DNA of 64,000 bases from Dactylosporangium siamense (GTDB lineage Bacteria; Actinomycetota; Actinomycetes; Mycobacteriales; Micromonosporaceae): NCBI RefSeq assembly GCF_016862795.1, contig NZ_BONQ01000156.1, forward strand, positions 55,732 through 119,731, written 5' to 3'. Every line of letters starts with the position of its first letter. Position 1 is the first letter of the stretch. The notes beneath the pieces are model-generated. The model saw only the letters and a list, made by a program, of their open reading frames with translations, was not told the DNA's origin and ran no database searches. This document shows, piece after piece, positions 43,763 through 51,191 of this stretch. The position numbers and the translations under genes are program-made.

Positions 43763-44150
43763 CCGGCGAACCTACCGGCACGTCGGGCCGCACGGTGCCC
43801 AGCACCCGCGTCACCGCTATCAGGATGACGACCCGCGCCGGGTTCGGCCGGGGCGTCCGGTACCGCTGGGCGTAGCGGTGCTCGGCGTCCGCGACGGCGC
43901 CGGGATCCGTCTCGATGACGGCGGTGCCCTCCAGGGTCGTCCAGCGGCGCCCGTCGACCTGGCAGACCGCGACGCGTGGGTTGCCGCGGACGTTGCGGAC
44001 CTTCTGCGACGTGCCGGACGTGATCACCCGCGCGAGGCCGGTGCCCGGGTCGTACGTGACGCCGACCGGCGCCACGTGCGGGGTCCCGTCGGCCCGGATC
44101 GTCGTGATCGTGCACAGGTGCCGCTCGGTCCAGAACCCGTCGTCGCTCAC
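43749..44150 (-). CDS. PPOX-class (F420/FMN) split-barrel flavoprotein
   Basis: 133 residues from GTG 44150. Pattern TERHLCTITTIRADGTPHVAPVGVTYD, TSGTSQKVRNVRGNPRVAVCQVDG and a mid-protein WTTLEGTAVI block are typical of the pyridoxamine-5'-phosphate-oxidase-like split barrel in the PPOX class F420-dependent enzymes of actinobacteria. Such enzymes reduce or oxidise small molecules with F420H2 or FMN. Its GTG overlaps the ABC-F stop as GTGA (44147-44150), so translation is coupled; the Nudix gene overlaps its 3' end. Confidence 0.88.
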   Translation of the reverse strand: MSDDGFWTERHLCTITTIRADGTPHVAPVGVTYDPGTGLARVITSGTSQKVRNVRGNPRVAVCQVDGRRWTTLEGTAVIETDPGAVADAEHRYAQRYRTPRPNPARVVILIAVTRVLGTVRPDVPVGSPDGDS

Positions 44151-45772
44151 CTGACGCTGACCTTCCCGTCGCGCACGTCGATGTGGCGGTTCGTGCTGAC
44201 CGCCGCCAGCATCCGCCGGTCGTGGGTGACCAGCAGCAACGTGCCCGGATACCCGTCGAGCGCCGACTCCAGCTGCTCGATCGCGGGCAGGTCCAGGTGG
44301 TTCGTCGGCTCGTCCAGGACGAGCAGGTTGACCCCGCGGCCCTGCAACAGGGCGAGGGCCGCCCGGGTGCGCTCGCCGGGGGACAGGCTCGCCGCGGGGC
44401 GCAGCACGTGGTGCGCCTTGAGCCCGAACTTCGCCAGCAGCGTCCGCACGTCGGCCGGCTGCAGGTCCGGCACGGCGGCGCAGAACGCGTCCAGCAACGG
44501 TTGATCGTTGAGGAACAGGCCGCGGGCCTGGTCGACCTCGCCGACCACGACCCCCGGGCCGAGCGCGGCGGTGCCGCTGGTCAGCGGGATCCGCTGCAGC
44601 ATCGCGCCGAGCAGCGTGGACTTGCCGGCGCCGTTGGCGCCCGTGATCGCGACCCGATCGGCCCAGTCGACCTGCAGGTCCACCGGTCCGAGCGTGAACC
44701 CGCCCCTGGTCACCACGGCCCGGTTCAGCGTCGCCACGATCGCACCCGCCCGTGGCGCGGCGGCGATCTCCATCCGCAGCTGCCACTCCTTGCGGGGCTC
44801 CTCGACCACCTCGAGCCGTTCGATCATCCGGTCGGTCTGGCGGGCCTTCGCCGCCTGCTTCTCCGTCCCCTCGATCTTCTTGCTCTTGCCGATCTTGTCG
44901 TTGTCGGGCTGCTTGCGCCGGGCGTTCTTCACGCCCTTCTCCATCCACGCGCGCTGCATCCGGGCCCGCGCCTCGAGGTCGGACTTCTTGTCGTCGTACT
45001 CGTCGTACGCCTCCCGGGCCCGCCGCTTGGCGATCGCCTTCTCCTCCAGGTACGCCGCGTAACCGCCGCCGAAGAAGTTGACCTGCTGCTGGGCGAGGTC
45101 CAGCTCCAGCACGCCCGTCGCGGTGCGGGCCAGGAACTCCCGGTCGTGGCTGACGATCACCACGCCCGCCTTGAGCCCCTGCACGAACCGTTCGAGCCGC
45201 TCCAGGCCGTCGAGGTCCAGGTCGTTGGTCGGCTCGTCGAGCAGGAACACGTCGTATCGCGAGAGCAGCAGCGACGCCATCCCGGCCCGCGCGGCCTGAC
45301 CGCCGGACAGTGCGGTCATCGGCAGGTCCAGGTCCACGGCGAGCCCCAGGTCGGCGGCGACCGCCGCGGCGCGTTCGTCCAGGTCGGCGCCGCCGAGGGC
45401 GAGCCAGCGCTCCAGGGCGTCGCCGTATTCGTCCGGATCCTGCTCGATCCGCTCCGCGGCGTCGTCCATGCGCTTCTGGGACTCGGCGACCCCGGTGCGG
45501 CGGGCCAGGAACTGCAGCAGCGACTCGCCCTCGCGGCGGTCCGGCTCCTGCGGCAGGTACCCGATGATCGCAGTGGGTGGGTTGAGCCCGAACCCTCCCG
45601 CCTCGGTCGGCAGCAGCCCGGCGAGCGTGCGCAGCAGCGTCGACTTGCCCGCCCCGTTGGCCCCGACCAGGCCGATCACGTCGCCCGGCGCGACGACCAG
45701 GTTCAGTCCGGAGAACAACGCCCGATCGCCGTGACCGGCCGCGAGCTCCTTCACCACGAGCGTGGCGCTCAC
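44147..45772 (-). CDS. ABC-F family ATPase (translation factor/antibiotic-resistance type)
   Basis: 541 residues from GTG 45772 with GGGAGGT 6 bases upstream. Two ABC domains and no membrane part: Walker A GANGAGKSTLLRT near 40 and GANGAGKSTLLGA near 340; signatures LSGGQAARAG and LSPGERTRAA; Walker B VFLLDEPTNDLDL and LLVLDEPTNHLDL. A charged linker (KKSDLEARARMQRAW...) between them is the ribosome-reaching P-site motif region. Members free stalled ribosomes or protect them from antibiotics. It heads an operon with PPOX and Nudix genes and is divergent from a DHA2 exporter across a 157-base gap, a resistance-like setting (inference). Confidence 0.93.
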   Translation of the reverse strand: MSATLVVKELAAGHGDRALFSGLNLVVAPGDVIGLVGANGAGKSTLLRTLAGLLPTEAGGFGLNPPTAIIGYLPQEPDRREGESLLQFLARRTGVAESQKRMDDAAERIEQDPDEYGDALERWLALGGADLDERAAAVAADLGLAVDLDLPMTALSGGQAARAGMASLLLSRYDVFLLDEPTNDLDLDGLERLERFVQGLKAGVVIVSHDREFLARTATGVLELDLAQQQVNFFGGGYAAYLEEKAIAKRRAREAYDEYDDKKSDLEARARMQRAWMEKGVKNARRKQPDNDKIGKSKKIEGTEKQAAKARQTDRMIERLEVVEEPRKEWQLRMEIAAAPRAGAIVATLNRAVVTRGGFTLGPVDLQVDWADRVAITGANGAGKSTLLGAMLQRIPLTSGTAALGPGVVVGEVDQARGLFLNDQPLLDAFCAAVPDLQPADVRTLLAKFGLKAHHVLRPAASLSPGERTRAALALLQGRGVNLLVLDEPTNHLDLPAIEQLESALDGYPGTLLLVTHDRRMLAAVSTNRHIDVRDGKVSVR

Positions 45773-45841
45773 CCAGTTACCTCCCAAGTCTTGTCGTACC
45801 CCGGGCATATTGTGTCTGAGCGGGCCGGGGCTTCTCGGCAG

Positions 45842-45867
45842 GGCTTCTCCGCATGGCTTCTCCGCAT
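45842..45867. repeat. 13-bp tandem duplication in the ABC-F/MFS divergent region
   Basis: GGCTTCTCCGCAT occurs at 45842 and again at 45855 with no gap. It lies in the 157-base region between the ABC-F start (minus) and the exporter start (plus). It could be a regulator half-site pair or a recent slippage event; no leader peptide was recognised. Confidence 0.7.
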
Positions 45868-45929
45868 GGAGTAGCGTGATTTCCGGAACGCGATCGGCTC
45901 GTAACGAGCTTTGGTGTTTGGGGGACGGT

Positions 45930-47813
45930 TTGAGCACGACGACGGCCGACGACACGGCCTTGACCCACCGCCAGATCCTCACGATCCTGGGCGGTCTGAT
46001 GATGGCGATGTTCCTCGCCGCCCTCGATCAGACCATCGTGTCCACGGCCATGCGGACCATCGCCGACGACCTGGGCGGCTTCTCCATCCAGGCGTGGGCG
46101 ACGACGGCGTTCCTCATCACGTCCACGATCGCGACCCCGCTGTATGGGAAGCTGTCGGACATCTACGGCCGCAAGCCGTTCATCCTGTTCGCCATCGGCA
46201 TCTTCATCCTCGGCTCGGTCCTGTGCGGCCTCGCCGGGTCCGTCTACCAGCTCGCCGCGTTCCGCGCCGTGCAGGGCATCGGCGCCGGTGGCCTGTTCTC
46301 CCTGGCGTTCGCCATCATCGGCGACGTCGTCCCGCCCCGCGAGCGGGCCAAGTATCAAGGCTACTTCCTCGCCGTGTTCGGCACCTCCAGCGTCCTGGGC
46401 CCGGTCCTCGGCGGCTTCTTCGCCGGCGCCGACAGTATCCTCGGCGTCACCGGCTGGCGCTGGATCTTCTACATCAACGTGCCGATCGCCCTCGCCGCGT
46501 TCCTCGTGGTCATGCGCGTGCTGCACATCCCGCACCGCCGCCAGGACCACCGCATCGACTGGCCCGGCGCGGTCGCGCTGGTCATCTGCCTGGTGCCGCT
46601 GCTGACCGTCGCCGAGCAGGGCCGCGAGTGGGGCTGGGACTCCGGCAGGTCCCTGCTGTGCTACGGCATCGGCGTCGTCGGCCTGGTGCTGTTCCTCGTC
46701 ACCGAGTGGTCCTACAAGGACGAGGCGCTGCTGCCGCTGCGCCTGTTCCGGGGCCGCACCTTCTCCGTCGCCTCGACCAGCAGCTTCATCCTCGGCATCG
46801 CGATGTTCGGCGGCCTGCTGACCCTCCCGCTCTACCTGCAGATCGTGAAGGGCGCCAGCCCCACCGAGGCCGGCCTCATGCTCCTGCCGCTGGTCCTCGG
46901 CATCATGAGCGGCTCGATCATCTCCGGCCAGGTCATCGCCCGCACCGGCAAGTACCGCAAGTTCCCCATCATCGGTTCCCTGCTGATGGTCGCCGCGCTC
47001 GCCCTGTTCTCCCGGATCGGCGCCGACACCCCGCTCTGGCAGACGATGCTGGTCATGGCCCTCATGGGCCTCGGCCTCGGCGGCAACATGCAGCCGGTCA
47101 TCACCGCCGCGCAGAATGCCGCCAACCCGCGTGAGATCGGCGTCGCCACCTCCACGGTGACGTTCTTCCGCTCGATGGGCGGCACCGTCGGCGCGGCGGT
47201 CTTCCTCTCGGTCCTGTTCAGCCTCCTGCCGGAGAAGACGAAGGCCGCCTTCACCGCCGCCCAGTCCACTCCCGAGTTCCAGGCCGCCGCGCGGGCCAAC
47301 CCCGCCCAGGTCCAGGAGATCGCGCGGGCCGGCACCTCGGGCAGCGCCAGCGCCTTCAACGACACCTCGTTCGTCAACCGCCTCGCCGACGCCCTCGCCC
47401 ACCCGTTCAAGGTCGGCTTCGCGGACTCGATGAGCGTCGTCTTCATGGTCGCCGCCGCCATCATGGTCGTCGGCTTCGTCGTCATCCTGTTCCTGCCCGA
47501 GGTCCCGCTGCGCTCCATGTCGGCCGCCCAGGAACGCGCCAAGGAGGAAGCCCAGGACGCCCGCGCCTCCGCCGCCGCCCCTGCCGCGTCAGCCGGGTTG
47601 CCGGGCCGCGATCTGGCCGGTAGCAGCTTGCCCGGCAGCGGAGTGAGCAGCGGCGGCAACGGGTCGAACGGGGGTGGGGGCTCGGCCGCCCATGCGGCGG
47701 ACGACGTGGCGGAACCTCACGTCGGCCACACGCCCAGCCACGCGGCGGGCGCTCACGAAGCCGACGGGGAGGCCGGCGCGCACGACAACGTGGAGCCGCG
47801 CCACTCCCGCTGA
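45930..47813 (+). CDS. DHA2-type MFS multidrug exporter (EmrB/QacA family)
   Basis: 627 residues from TTG 45930, preceded by GGGGGA; the TTG gives the short hydrophilic N terminus STTTADDTALTHRQ expected for the family, whereas the ATG far upstream does not. Fourteen membrane helices are visible; motif A is GKLSDIYGRKPF, motif B RAVQGIGAGGLF and motif C GPVLGGFFAG. These proton antiporters expel lipophilic cations and antibiotics. A 100-residue Ala/Ser/Gly/His-rich tail follows the last helix (about 525), which is unusual. It is divergent from the ABC-F operon. Confidence 0.93.
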   Translation: MSTTTADDTALTHRQILTILGGLMMAMFLAALDQTIVSTAMRTIADDLGGFSIQAWATTAFLITSTIATPLYGKLSDIYGRKPFILFAIGIFILGSVLCGLAGSVYQLAAFRAVQGIGAGGLFSLAFAIIGDVVPPRERAKYQGYFLAVFGTSSVLGPVLGGFFAGADSILGVTGWRWIFYINVPIALAAFLVVMRVLHIPHRRQDHRIDWPGAVALVICLVPLLTVAEQGREWGWDSGRSLLCYGIGVVGLVLFLVTEWSYKDEALLPLRLFRGRTFSVASTSSFILGIAMFGGLLTLPLYLQIVKGASPTEAGLMLLPLVLGIMSGSIISGQVIARTGKYRKFPIIGSLLMVAALALFSRIGADTPLWQTMLVMALMGLGLGGNMQPVITAAQNAANPREIGVATSTVTFFRSMGGTVGAAVFLSVLFSLLPEKTKAAFTAAQSTPEFQAAARANPAQVQEIARAGTSGSASAFNDTSFVNRLADALAHPFKVGFADSMSVVFMVAAAIMVVGFVVILFLPEVPLRSMSAAQERAKEEAQDARASAAAPAASAGLPGRDLAGSSLPGSGVSSGGNGSNGGGGSAAHAADDVAEPHVGHTPSHAAGAHEADGEAGAHDNVEPRHSR

Positions 47814-48359
47814 CCCCGGCGCCTGCCTGTCTGCGTTCGCCTGCCTGTCTCGCTGGCTGCGGTGGTTGCGCTGGTCGGCGGCTGGCGGGTGGTCGCGGTT
47901 CGGCGTTCTGGTCGTCGTGCCCTTCAAATATTCAGCTACAGGCGCGGGGACTTGATGGCTCCGCCCGGACGCTGGCGCGTCCGTGCGACAGGGTTGCGTG
48001 GTCACCGTGACTGCCGTCTTTGCGGTGATCCCAAGCCAGGTCCGCACTCGCATGATCCAGCGCCGTCGAGGTCGTCATTCGGTGGTGCCACGCCGTCGCT
48101 GGTTCAAAGCTTCGTACAAATCACCCGGATCTGGACGCCGGCACGGACCGCACCGCGAACTTTCGATCTTGTGTGCTTGATCGAAGTCGCTGAGTGGCCG
48201 CCCGGACGACCGCGGCGCTCCTTTGATCACGGGTGGGGCGGGAGATCGCCGTTAGGGCGCTGGTACTGCCCAGTCCATGCATTGACTCCGGTGACTTCCC
48301 CGTGATCCGGAAGATCCTGTGCACCCCGGGGTACACAAGATCTTCTGGATCATGGGACG
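47814..48359. other. 546-bp noncoding region
   Basis: No convincing coding frame on either strand; base composition is less GC-rich than around it, with stretches such as CTTCAAATATTCAGC at about 47922. Small features: a near-duplicate GCCTGCCTGTCT (47822 and 47841), a 7-bp stem TTCGATC/GATCGAA at 48162-48185, and the large palindrome at 48299-48356. It could be a decayed element or hold a transcribed noncoding RNA; neither can be shown here. Confidence 0.6.
48299..48356. terminator. 58-bp near-perfect palindrome with 29-base arms (terminator or repeat element)
   Basis: The arms meet at CCCC/GGGG with no loop. Only four positions per arm do not match, and each of them (at 48302, 48309, 48317 and 48322) is G/T or C/A, i.e. 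would remain paired as G-U in RNA from one strand. It ends 4 bases before the stop of the minus-strand gene at 48360. This fits a strong transcription terminator for that gene or a dispersed palindromic repeat. Confidence 0.7.
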
Positions 48360-49025
48360 TCAGGGGATGAGTGGGTATCTGAGGTTCTCGGCCTCGGCTC
48401 GGACGTGTGCTGGTGAGGCTTCCGGGTTGAGGGCACGGATGACGGCGTCGGTCAGGGGCCGGAGTGCGACGACGTGGTCGATCGCGGGCCGGGGGACGTC
48501 GACCTGGTAGACCTCCTCGGCGTGCTGGTGGTACTTCTCGGTGATGTCGTCGAAGAGGATGTCCAGGAGCCAGGAGCCGTCCGGATCGACCTCGACGTCA
48601 GAGGCGGGCCGGAAGTCGATGTTGTCGCCCGCGTGCCAGCGGTCGTCCTCGGTGCGCCGCCACAGAACGAAACTGGCGTAGAGGGTGCCGTCCGGGTGGC
48701 TGAAGGCGGGCTCGGTCACCTGGGAGCTGAACTCGTCGGGGAGGCCGTCGAGCAGGCCGGGCCACATGTGCCCGTTCGCCTGGAACAGCGGCGACTCGTG
48801 GTAGACGCCGCGGATGAAGACGCCGTCGGTGGTGAAGACGACGTCGTACTCCTCGCCGCTTCCGTTGCGCATCGAGGCGGCCTGGTCGATGCCCCAGGCG
48901 AGGTCGTAGGTGTAGTAGTCGCCCCCGACGATCACGTCGAGCATCGCCAGTGCCCTGCATCGTTGCCGCAGGACGTCGATGGAAGGCAGCTGGGCGGCGA
49001 TGTCGTAGACGGTCACGCGCGGCAT
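48360..49025 (-). CDS. Conserved hypothetical protein, 221 residues
   Basis: Starts MPRVTVYDIAAQLPSIDVLRQRCRALAMLD from ATG 49025. Notable strings are WGIDQAASMRNGSGEEYDVVFTT, a region FIRGVYHESP and LVWRRTEDDRWH. Soluble, acidic, no signal peptide. The pattern reminds me of uncharacterised actinobacterial proteins found near polymorphic-toxin or immunity genes, but I cannot name a family. A long palindrome lies at its 3' end. The gene at 49058 is upstream on the same strand, with 32 bases between. Confidence 0.65.
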   Translation of the reverse strand: MPRVTVYDIAAQLPSIDVLRQRCRALAMLDVIVGGDYYTYDLAWGIDQAASMRNGSGEEYDVVFTTDGVFIRGVYHESPLFQANGHMWPGLLDGLPDEFSSQVTEPAFSHPDGTLYASFVLWRRTEDDRWHAGDNIDFRPASDVEVDPDGSWLLDILFDDITEKYHQHAEEVYQVDVPRPAIDHVVALRPLTDAVIRALNPEASPAHVRAEAENLRYPLIP

Positions 49026-49057
49026 CGTACGCCGCAGATGATCAACGAAGCCGGGCG

Positions 49058-49510
49058 TCACATGGCCCAGTGGGCGTCGTGGCGGTGGTGGGCGGTGGAG
49101 GGGTCGACGTCGACGGTGCCGGTGGCGCGGTGTTGCTGGATGGCCAGGTGGCACTCGTCGCGGACCTGGGCGCGCTGGCGGCTGGTCCAGGTGATCAGGA
49201 CGAACTCGCGGGTCGGGCCGGACACGAACCTGGTCCCCGGCACGTGCAGCGGGCGCCAGCCGCAGTGCGTCTGGCTCGGGGAGGCGAGGATCTGGCGCAG
49301 GTCGGGCGCGGGAGGCAGGTCGCATTGGGTGGTCGACGGGGCGGAGCCCCGTCGCGCCCGGCGGATGCCGGGGCCGAAAGGAAGATGAGGAAGAACAGCG
49401 AGACGGGCAGGGCCGGGGTAGTCAGTGGTGAACAGCGCGGCGCAGCGGTGGAGCGGATGCCACCAGGTGGCGCGGGTCCAGGACGGGGTGTGGTGATCGG
49501 TGCGTGACAT
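49058..49510 (-). CDS. Hypothetical protein, 150 residues
   Basis: Opens MSRTDHHTPSWTRATWWHPLHRCAALF from ATG 49510 and is rich in His, Trp, Arg and Pro (e.g. HCGWRPLHVPGTRFV, STAHHRHDAHWAM). Only three cysteines, so no clear zinc site. The opening is reminiscent of short uncharacterised proteins seen in actinomycete accessory regions; function unknown. TTGGGG lies 7 bases upstream of the ATG. It is probably cotranscribed with the next gene (32-base gap). Confidence 0.5.
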   Translation of the reverse strand: MSRTDHHTPSWTRATWWHPLHRCAALFTTDYPGPARLAVLPHLPFGPGIRRARRGSAPSTTQCDLPPAPDLRQILASPSQTHCGWRPLHVPGTRFVSGPTREFVLITWTSRQRAQVRDECHLAIQQHRATGTVDVDPSTAHHRHDAHWAM

Positions 49511-49684
49511 GGTTGACCCCAATCGGGGCCGCGGGGTGCGGCCACTACTGGGGATGGGCGGTGAAATAGATCAGCACCCGCCGAGCTTACGGCGACACAG
49601 CGCGACCGTGGGGGCACGCTTGGGCTGAGGGGTGGTGGGCGGCGGTACACTACCGCCAGGCAAGGGATCGGGAGAGGGTCGGGC

Positions 49685-50023
49685 ATGCAGGACGAGACGG
49701 ATCCGGGACGCGTCGCGTTTCTCGCGCGGCCGCACCGTCCGGCGCTCGTCTCCAGGACGCTGACCGAGTTGCGCGGGCCGGTCCGTGGGGTGGTGGAGCT
49801 GCCGCAGCGGCTGATGTGGAACCCGCGGCGCGACTTCGACCTCAACAATCCCGACCTGCTGCTGTGGATGTATGAGAACGTGTTGCGTGAGGCGATCCGC
49901 CTCGAGGAGCTGCGCCGCTGGGTCAACGGGCGGCGGCTGGTCAGGGTGTGGCCGGAGTTGAACCTGCCGCGCGGGGTCCGCCTGGCGTGGGAGGCCCGCC
50001 ACCAGCAGCTCCGCCTGCGGTAA
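49685..50023 (+). CDS. Putative antitoxin/partner of the AbiEii-like gene
   Basis: 112 residues; GGGAGAGGG precedes the ATG. The product contains MWNPRRDFDLNNPDLLLWMYENVLREAI and a C-terminal LVRVWPELNLPRGVRLAWEARHQ. I know no named domain, but small proteins of this type sit directly before AbiEii-like nucleotidyltransferases in actinomycetes, and here only 6 bases separate the two genes. That arrangement suggests an antitoxin or regulatory partner (inference). No recognisable helix-turn-helix. Confidence 0.6.
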   Translation: MQDETDPGRVAFLARPHRPALVSRTLTELRGPVRGVVELPQRLMWNPRRDFDLNNPDLLLWMYENVLREAIRLEELRRWVNGRRLVRVWPELNLPRGVRLAWEARHQQLRLR

Positions 50024-50029
50024 CCAAAG

Positions 50030-50773
50030 GTGACCGACAAAGGCACCGAACCCGGAAAGCCGCAGCCCGGAAAGCCGCAGCCCGGAAAGCCGCAGCCCGA
50101 AAAGCCAAAGCCCGAAAAGCCAAAGCCCGGAAAGACGACGGACCCGTTCTACACCGAGGTCGCCAGGATCGCGCTCGCGGTGGGGGAGCGGCACGGGTTC
50201 GTGCTCGGTGGCGGGTTCGCGTGGCTGATGAGCGGGCTCGTCAGCCGGCCGACCGAGGACGTCGACCTGTTCACCGACACCGACGGCGGGGCGGGCCGGG
50301 CGGCCGACGCCGTCTGTCAGGCGCTGCGGCACGCCGGCTACAGCGTCGCGGAGGAGGAGGCCGACGACCTTCTCGACCTGTTCGCCGGCTTCGACCAGCG
50401 CGAGTTCACCGTCGGCGACGGTGCCAGGACGGTGCGGTTGACGCTGAGCCGGCTGGACCGGACCGAGAGCCCGGTCATGATGGACGTCGGGCCGGTCATG
50501 CACCGCGACGACCTGATCGCCACGAAGGTCGCGGCGCTGGTCAACCGGCGGGAGGTCCGCGACTACATCGACGTCGCCGCGGCGCTGCAACATTACGACG
50601 TGGAGCAGTTGCTGGAGCTCGCCCGGCGGCAGGACCCGGGCCTCGAGGACGACGATGTCCACGCCGCGGGTCGCTACCTGGACCGGCTCGACGACGGCCG
50701 GTTCGCCTACTACGGGCTGACCCCCGAACGGGTCAGCGAGCTGCGGCAGCGCCTGCGAGCGTGGCCTCGGTAG
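50030..50773 (+). CDS. AbiEii/AbiGii-type nucleotidyltransferase (putative toxin)
   Basis: 247 residues from GTG. After a repetitive Lys/Pro N terminus (about 1-37) comes the nucleotidyltransferase motif: FVLGGGFAWLMSGLVSRPTEDVDLFTDT (GG then DxD as DVDLF) followed by the C-terminal ATKVAALVNRREVRDYIDVAAALQ signature of AbiEii/AbiGii toxins. Such proteins transfer nucleotides onto tRNA or other targets and act in type IV-like toxin-antitoxin or abortive infection systems. Located 6 bases after its putative partner gene. Its last 41 bases overlap the convergent gene at 50733. Confidence 0.75.
   Translation: MTDKGTEPGKPQPGKPQPGKPQPEKPKPEKPKPGKTTDPFYTEVARIALAVGERHGFVLGGGFAWLMSGLVSRPTEDVDLFTDTDGGAGRAADAVCQALRHAGYSVAEEEADDLLDLFAGFDQREFTVGDGARTVRLTLSRLDRTESPVMMDVGPVMHRDDLIATKVAALVNRREVRDYIDVAAALQHYDVEQLLELARRQDPGLEDDDVHAAGRYLDRLDDGRFAYYGLTPERVSELRQRLRAWPR
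50057..50134 (+). repeat. 15-bp in-frame Lys-Pro repeat
   Basis: Five to six units of 15 bases (AAGCCGCAGCCCGGA-like) encode GKPQP, EKPKP and GKT at the N terminus of the AbiEii-like protein. The third-base pattern (CAG versus AAG) separates two sub-blocks, so two expansion events are likely. Coding, without spacers. Confidence 0.75.
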
Positions 50774-51014
50774 ACAGCACGTCCGCGAAACCGCGCAGGG
50801 TGCGGTCGACCTGGCGGCGGGCGGCGGGGCCCTTCCCGGTGAGGTACGCGGAGCCGGTCAGCTCCATCCGCTCGCGGCCGTTCGTGCCGAGGACCCGGGT
50901 CAGCAGCACCTTGCCCACACCGTCGACCTGCATGACGACCGGGTGGGCGCGGTGCTCGCCGAGACCGCACCGGTGTCCACGGGCGCACCATTCGGGGTGG
51001 TCGTACGGACGCAT
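50733..51014 (-). CDS. Hypothetical Cys/His-containing small protein, 93 residues
   Basis: From ATG 51014, with a strong GGAGGT site 7 bases upstream. C10, H14, C16 and H21 (WCARGHRCGLGEHRAH) could bind a metal. The rest is VVMQVDGVGKVLLTRVLGTNGRERMELTG, probably a small beta-rich domain. No known family. Its 3' end overlaps the AbiEii-like gene tail to tail by 41 bases, unusual for a spurious frame given the good ribosome site. Function unknown. Confidence 0.6.
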   Translation of the reverse strand: MRPYDHPEWCARGHRCGLGEHRAHPVVMQVDGVGKVLLTRVLGTNGRERMELTGSAYLTGKGPAARRQVDRTLRGFADVLSTEATLAGAAAAR

Positions 51015-51191
51015 GCAACAACCTCCAAGACACAACACCAGTACCAACACCACCGAAGCTACGAGGCGCTACCAGCGGCAACTACGGATTGTGACGCGGA
51101 CTACCGCAGCGTCACGCCAACGGGGGACCCGCGGCAGTGAGCCACGTCACCTGGCGGAAGGCGAGCACGCGGCACCCGGTACCGTGTCCCG

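Noticed and set aside
50057..50134. Repeats considered as CRISPR or promoter iterons
   Set aside because: In-frame coding repeat with 15-base period and no spacers.
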